Assembly (NCBI RefSeq): GCF_004146235.1
Contig: NZ_SELO01000005.1
Span: 147,282-211,281 of the forward strand
DNA: 64,000 nucleotides
Direction: 5' to 3'
Source: Tropicimonas sp. IMCC6043
GTDB taxonomy: Bacteria; Pseudomonadota; Alphaproteobacteria; Rhodobacterales; Rhodobacteraceae
The position numbers and the translations under genes were made by a program. Below are positions 61,498-64,000 of the stretch, in pieces. Under the pieces are notes generated by a model that was given only the letters and a program-made list of their open reading frames with translations, was not told where the DNA came from and did no database searches. The first letter of the stretch is position 1; each line of letters starts with the position of its first letter.

Positions 61498-62243
61498 CCG
61501 ATACGGCCCGCGAAACCTGGCTGATCCTCGGAGCCACCTCCTCGATGGCCCGTGCGCTGGCGCGCAAGCTCGCCGGGCGCGGCGCCACGCTGCTGCTCGC
61601 CGGCCGCGACATGGAAGATCTCGAAGCGACGGCCGCCGATTGCACGGCCCGTGGTGCAACCTCGGCCGAAGCGATCCGGTTTGATGCGCGCGACCCCGAG
61701 AGTTTCCCACCCATCCTCGCCCGAATGCAGGCGCTCGGCGGCACGCCAAACGCTGCCGTCTTCGTCGGCTCGATGCCACCGCAGGTTGAGATCGACGACG
61801 ACCCGGCGATGCTCGACGGCGTTGTCGCCGACAGCTTTACCGGGCCGGCCCGCCTCCTGCACGGCCTCGCGCCGCTCCTGGAGGCGGCCGGTGCCGGCAC
61901 CATCGTCGGCGTGAGCTCGGTGGCCGGCGACCGTGGCCGGCTCGGGAACTACGTCTATGGCGCCGCGAAATCCGGCTTCACGACTTATATGTCGGGCCTG
62001 CGCAACCGCCTTGGCCGCGCCGGCGCTCATGCGATCACCGTGAAGCCGGGCTTCGTCGATACCGGGATGACCTGGGGGCTGGACGGCATGTTTCTCGTGG
62101 CGTCACCCGAGGCCGTCGCCGACACGATCCTGAAATCCGTGTCGAAACGGCGCAACGTCGTCTACACGCCGTTCTTCTGGCGCTACATCATGATGATCAT
62201 CCGCGCCGTCCCGGAGCCCATCTTCCGCAAGCTTTCGATCTGA
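61494..62243 (+). CDS. Short-chain dehydrogenase, DprE2-like
   Basis: 249 aa. The Rossmann motif is LILGATSSMARALARKLAGR, with VAGDRGRLGNYVYGAAKSGF containing the Ser-Tyr-Lys catalytic set (Tyr-Gly-Ala-Ala-Lys). C-terminal KPGFVDTGMTWGLDG and FRKLSI suit the family of keto-sugar reductases. As DprE2 reduces the 2'-keto intermediate made by DprE1, this gene completes the epimerisation if the pair behaves as in mycobacteria. The ATG overlaps the DprE1-like stop by 4 bp, indicating translational coupling. Confidence 0.88.
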   Translation: MTDTARETWLILGATSSMARALARKLAGRGATLLLAGRDMEDLEATAADCTARGATSAEAIRFDARDPESFPPILARMQALGGTPNAAVFVGSMPPQVEIDDDPAMLDGVVADSFTGPARLLHGLAPLLEAAGAGTIVGVSSVAGDRGRLGNYVYGAAKSGFTTYMSGLRNRLGRAGAHAITVKPGFVDTGMTWGLDGMFLVASPEAVADTILKSVSKRRNVVYTPFFWRYIMMIIRAVPEPIFRKLSI

Positions 62244-62297
62244 CGCGGCTTCGTCGGTCGATTGCTGATCTCGGGGGCGACCAGCCTCCCAGCGCAC

Positions 62298-63194
62298 TCA
62301 CGGTTTCTGCACCACCTGTGCCACCTGCGCCCCGCGCCGAAACACGCAGCCGTCCGAAACAAGCTGCGGCGGCGTGAGGCAGAGCCCCTTGGCCACGCTC
62401 CACGCGGCAATCACCTTCGGCACGTAGTCGCGGGTCTCGGCATAGGGAGGAACGCCGGAATTGCTGCGCACCGCGTTCTCCCCTGCGTTGTATCCGGCCA
62501 GGGCGAGGATCGGGTCGCGGTCGAAATGATCCAGCAGCCAGTCGAGATAGGCGACGCCGCCGCGGATGTTCTCCGCCGCGTTCGTCCTGTTGGCGACGCC
62601 GAAGCGTTCCGCCGTCGCCGGCATGAGCTGCATAAGGCCCGTCGCGCCGGCCGGGCTCACCGCATCGACCCGCCCCGCGCTCTCGATCCCCATCACCGCG
62701 AGCACCAGCGCCGGCGAGACCTTCGTGCCGATCGTCGCCTTGAGTATGTCTGCCCCGTGCCGGTCGGCGATCGCCTGCAGGCTGGCCAGCCGCGGCGCCT
62801 TGACGGTCGCTCCCGCTGGCCCGAGCCTGAGCGCCGCCTCTGCCATTTCCAAACGCCCCGACCCGCTGTCGGAGATCGCCGGAGAGACGAGATCCCAATA
62901 CCAGCCATAATGCGATGACGGCGCCGCCGCCGGAGCCCCTGTTCCCACCGGCCCCGGCGCGGAGGCGATCTTCGCACCGGGCGGAGGCGGCGCCGGCACC
63001 GCAGGGTTGAGCTTCAGAATCCGCGCTTGTTCCATCGGGTCGATCTGGACCAGCCCACGCCGCGCGCCAGCGAACCCGCTGCCGACCTTCACCCGTCTGA
63101 AGGTAAAATCCTTTGACCCCTCAGCCTGCTCGGCCGGGGCCGCCGCCGCTGCCACGCAGAGCGCGACCAGGGCGGTCCATCCAAGGCGGCGCAT
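62298..63194 (-). CDS. Lytic transglycosylase (SLT domain)
   Basis: 298 aa with a signal peptide (LGWTALVALCVAAAAAPAEQ). After an Ala/Pro-rich linker, the SLT domain (~135-280) has the catalytic Glu in ALVLAVMGIESAGRVD, then VSPAGATGLMQLMPATAERF and LDWLLDHFDRDPILALAGYN with GENAVR. It cleaves peptidoglycan between MurNAc and GlcNAc. Such small transglycosylases often serve envelope-spanning machines. It is convergent with the SDR gene and divergent from the pilin-like genes, so a role with them is possible. Confidence 0.92.
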   Translation of the reverse strand: MRRLGWTALVALCVAAAAAPAEQAEGSKDFTFRRVKVGSGFAGARRGLVQIDPMEQARILKLNPAVPAPPPPGAKIASAPGPVGTGAPAAAPSSHYGWYWDLVSPAISDSGSGRLEMAEAALRLGPAGATVKAPRLASLQAIADRHGADILKATIGTKVSPALVLAVMGIESAGRVDAVSPAGATGLMQLMPATAERFGVANRTNAAENIRGGVAYLDWLLDHFDRDPILALAGYNAGENAVRSNSGVPPYAETRDYVPKVIAAWSVAKGLCLTPPQLVSDGCVFRRGAQVAQVVQKP

Positions 63195-63341
63195 CTGCCT
63201 GCCTCCTGTTCTTGCCTGCTCTCGATTTTGTTTTTTTGTGAGGATCGCAGATTTCGTCGCTGCCGCACAGCCCTACTGCGTTTCCAGAGCCATCAAACGC
63301 GCAAAACAATGTGCAAAGGCCACACCAAACCGCCCCTGCGC

Positions 63342-63370
63342 TTGTCGGACCCACTCGTGCCGGTTATGAT
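63342..63370 (+). promoter_or_regulatory. Sigma-70-type promoter of the first pilin-like gene
   Basis: TTGTCG (63342-63347) and TATGAT (63365-63370) are separated by exactly 17 bp, close to consensus. Transcription would start about 6-8 bp past 63370, giving a short leader of ~25 bases to the ATG at 63402 that includes AAGGGAGA as ribosome site. This is one of the clearest promoters in the window. Confidence 0.65.
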
Positions 63371-63401
63371 TCGGCCCGAACGGAGGCAAGGGAGACGCCA
63401 C

Positions 63402-63599
63402 ATGCAGTTGCTGAAACGGATCAGCACCTTTCGAGAGGAATGCTCCGGTGCGGTGACGGTGGACTGGATCGTCCTGACTGCGGTAATCGTGGGCACCGGC
63501 ATCGCCGTGGTCTCGACCGTCTCCACCGGCGTCGGCGATCTGTCCGGCGATATCTCAGGCCAACTCAGCGTCTCCCAGATCCGGACCGCTTTCCGCTGA
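63402..63599 (+). CDS. Pilin-like small protein (Flp type), first copy
   Basis: 65 aa. A short basic leader (MQLLKRISTFREECSG) is followed by one hydrophobic helix AVTVDWIVLTAVIVGTGIAV and a polar tail (SGDISGQLSVSQIRT). The leader ending in Gly before a hydrophobic helix recalls type IVb Flp prepilins cut by TadV/CpaA. If cut after G16, position 5 is Asp (AVTVD) rather than the usual Glu. ATG 63402 has GGGAGA upstream. A closely similar gene begins 239 bp later. Confidence 0.8.
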   Translation: MQLLKRISTFREECSGAVTVDWIVLTAVIVGTGIAVVSTVSTGVGDLSGDISGQLSVSQIRTAFR

Positions 63600-63837
63600 A
63601 AGCCGTCCCCGCTGTTCGCAGCGCCCGGAGATTCCTCACCAATTCACTGATTCCGCGCATATTGCACAGGATTGGTGGGATCGGGCACCGAAAACGTACG
63701 ATCTGCGCCGCAATCCTGCCCGAGTCGGGTGGCCATATAGGCTCATGCCAGGAAGGGGATCGGGTCAAATGAACGGCCGACCCGAGCGGATCCGGAGCGG
63801 CGCTTAACTTAGGTAGAACACCCTTCTGGAGACCAAC

Positions 63838-64000
63838 ATGAAACTCTTCAACCTGATCAAATCCTTCCGCAATGACGAAGACGGCGCCGTGACCGTTGAC
63901 TGGGTCGTGCTGACCGCCGCCATCGTCGGCCTCGGCATCGCAACGCTCGCCGTGATTTCCGGCGGCGTGGAAGACCTGTCCGGCGACATCTCGAACCAGC
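63838..64000 (+). CDS. Pilin-like small protein, second copy (cut by window end)
   Basis: The visible 54 residues are a leader (MKLFNLIKSFRNDEDG), a helix (AVTVDWVVLTAAIVGLGIA) and VEDLSGDISNQ, matching the first copy almost word for word in the helix and DLSGDIS. CTGGAGA lies upstream of the ATG. The C terminus is outside the window. As in the first copy Gly-Ala marks a possible prepilin cleavage with Asp at +5. Tandem duplication is clear, and the 238-bp gap holds no other gene I can support. Confidence 0.82.
   Translation, partial: MKLFNLIKSFRNDEDGAVTVDWVVLTAAIVGLGIATLAVISGGVEDLSGDISNQ

Noticed and set aside
1..64000. tRNA, rRNA, CRISPR arrays, transposases or prophage genes
   Set aside because: No cloverleaf, rRNA-like stretch, regularly spaced repeat or transposase motif was seen on either strand by reading; a covariance-model scan could still reveal small RNAs.

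Overview
The window is a 64 kb piece of a GC-rich alphaproteobacterial chromosome, most likely from the Rhodobacterales (Roseobacter/Paracoccus/Rhodobacter relatives). This rests on gene content and order: a coxB-ctaB-small ORF-ctaG-coxC-SURF1-thrC-M16 peptidase cluster, a pccB/pccA/scpA propionyl-CoA locus headed by a PccR-type (ScfR) regulator with TTTGCAAA boxes, a short alphaproteobacterial ProS, HdaA next to ppk, and several small proteins typical of this order. I recognised no rRNA, tRNA, transposase, prophage or CRISPR array, so this is mainly core chromosome with a few decaying or accessory genes.

Layout. 1-9 kb, mostly minus strand: dusA, a membrane EAL protein, a MipA/OmpV outer-membrane protein, two overlapping monohaem cytochromes c, lolD with a single lolC/E-type permease, a small ORF and proS. 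9-14.6 kb, plus strand: AI-2E-family permease, hdaA, ppk and ppx. 14.6-17.6 kb: small conserved proteins, an EEP-type nuclease/phosphatase, a DUF1992 protein and a TerB/DnaJ protein. 17.8-31 kb: the methylmalonyl-CoA pathway (scpA, pccA, pccB) on the minus strand, interspersed with a sulfotransferase-like gene, a broken membrane glycosyltransferase-type gene, a lipoprotein and three small conserved proteins. A Bcr/CflA transporter and pccR diverge from pccB. 31-40 kb: a DUF465 protein, a peptidoglycan-binding protein, a decayed Hint-domain gene, lysC, ptsP, a GNAT acetyltransferase, MarC, a flavin reductase-like protein and apt. 40-50 kb, minus strand: an FAD-linked oxidase, an MBL-fold protein, a RimJ-like acetyltransferase, an M16 peptidase, thrC, SURF1 and the aa3-type cytochrome oxidase assembly cluster. 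50-59 kb, plus strand: tldD, dprA, topA, a MocR-type regulator (divergent from a DUF1127 protein) and a two-subunit 3-oxoacid CoA-transferase. 59-64 kb: a flippase-like membrane protein overlapping DprE1-like and DprE2-like genes, a lytic transglycosylase and two tandem pilin-like small proteins, the second cut by the window end.

How the genes work together. PccA/PccB carboxylate propionyl-CoA to methylmalonyl-CoA and ScpA isomerises it to succinyl-CoA. PccR probably senses short acyl-CoAs and acts at the TTTGCAAA-rich region shared by pccB and the transporter. Ppk and Ppx make and degrade polyphosphate beside the DnaA regulator HdaA. The cox block supplies subunits II and III, haem O synthase and copper/haem assembly factors for a terminal oxidase; subunit I is not here. 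The flippase/DprE1/DprE2 trio looks like a lipid-linked sugar epimerisation and translocation module and is the most interesting functional unit. The twin pilin-like genes, with Asp instead of Glu at the +5-like position, are the most unusual small genes. I found no obviously new defence or mobile system.
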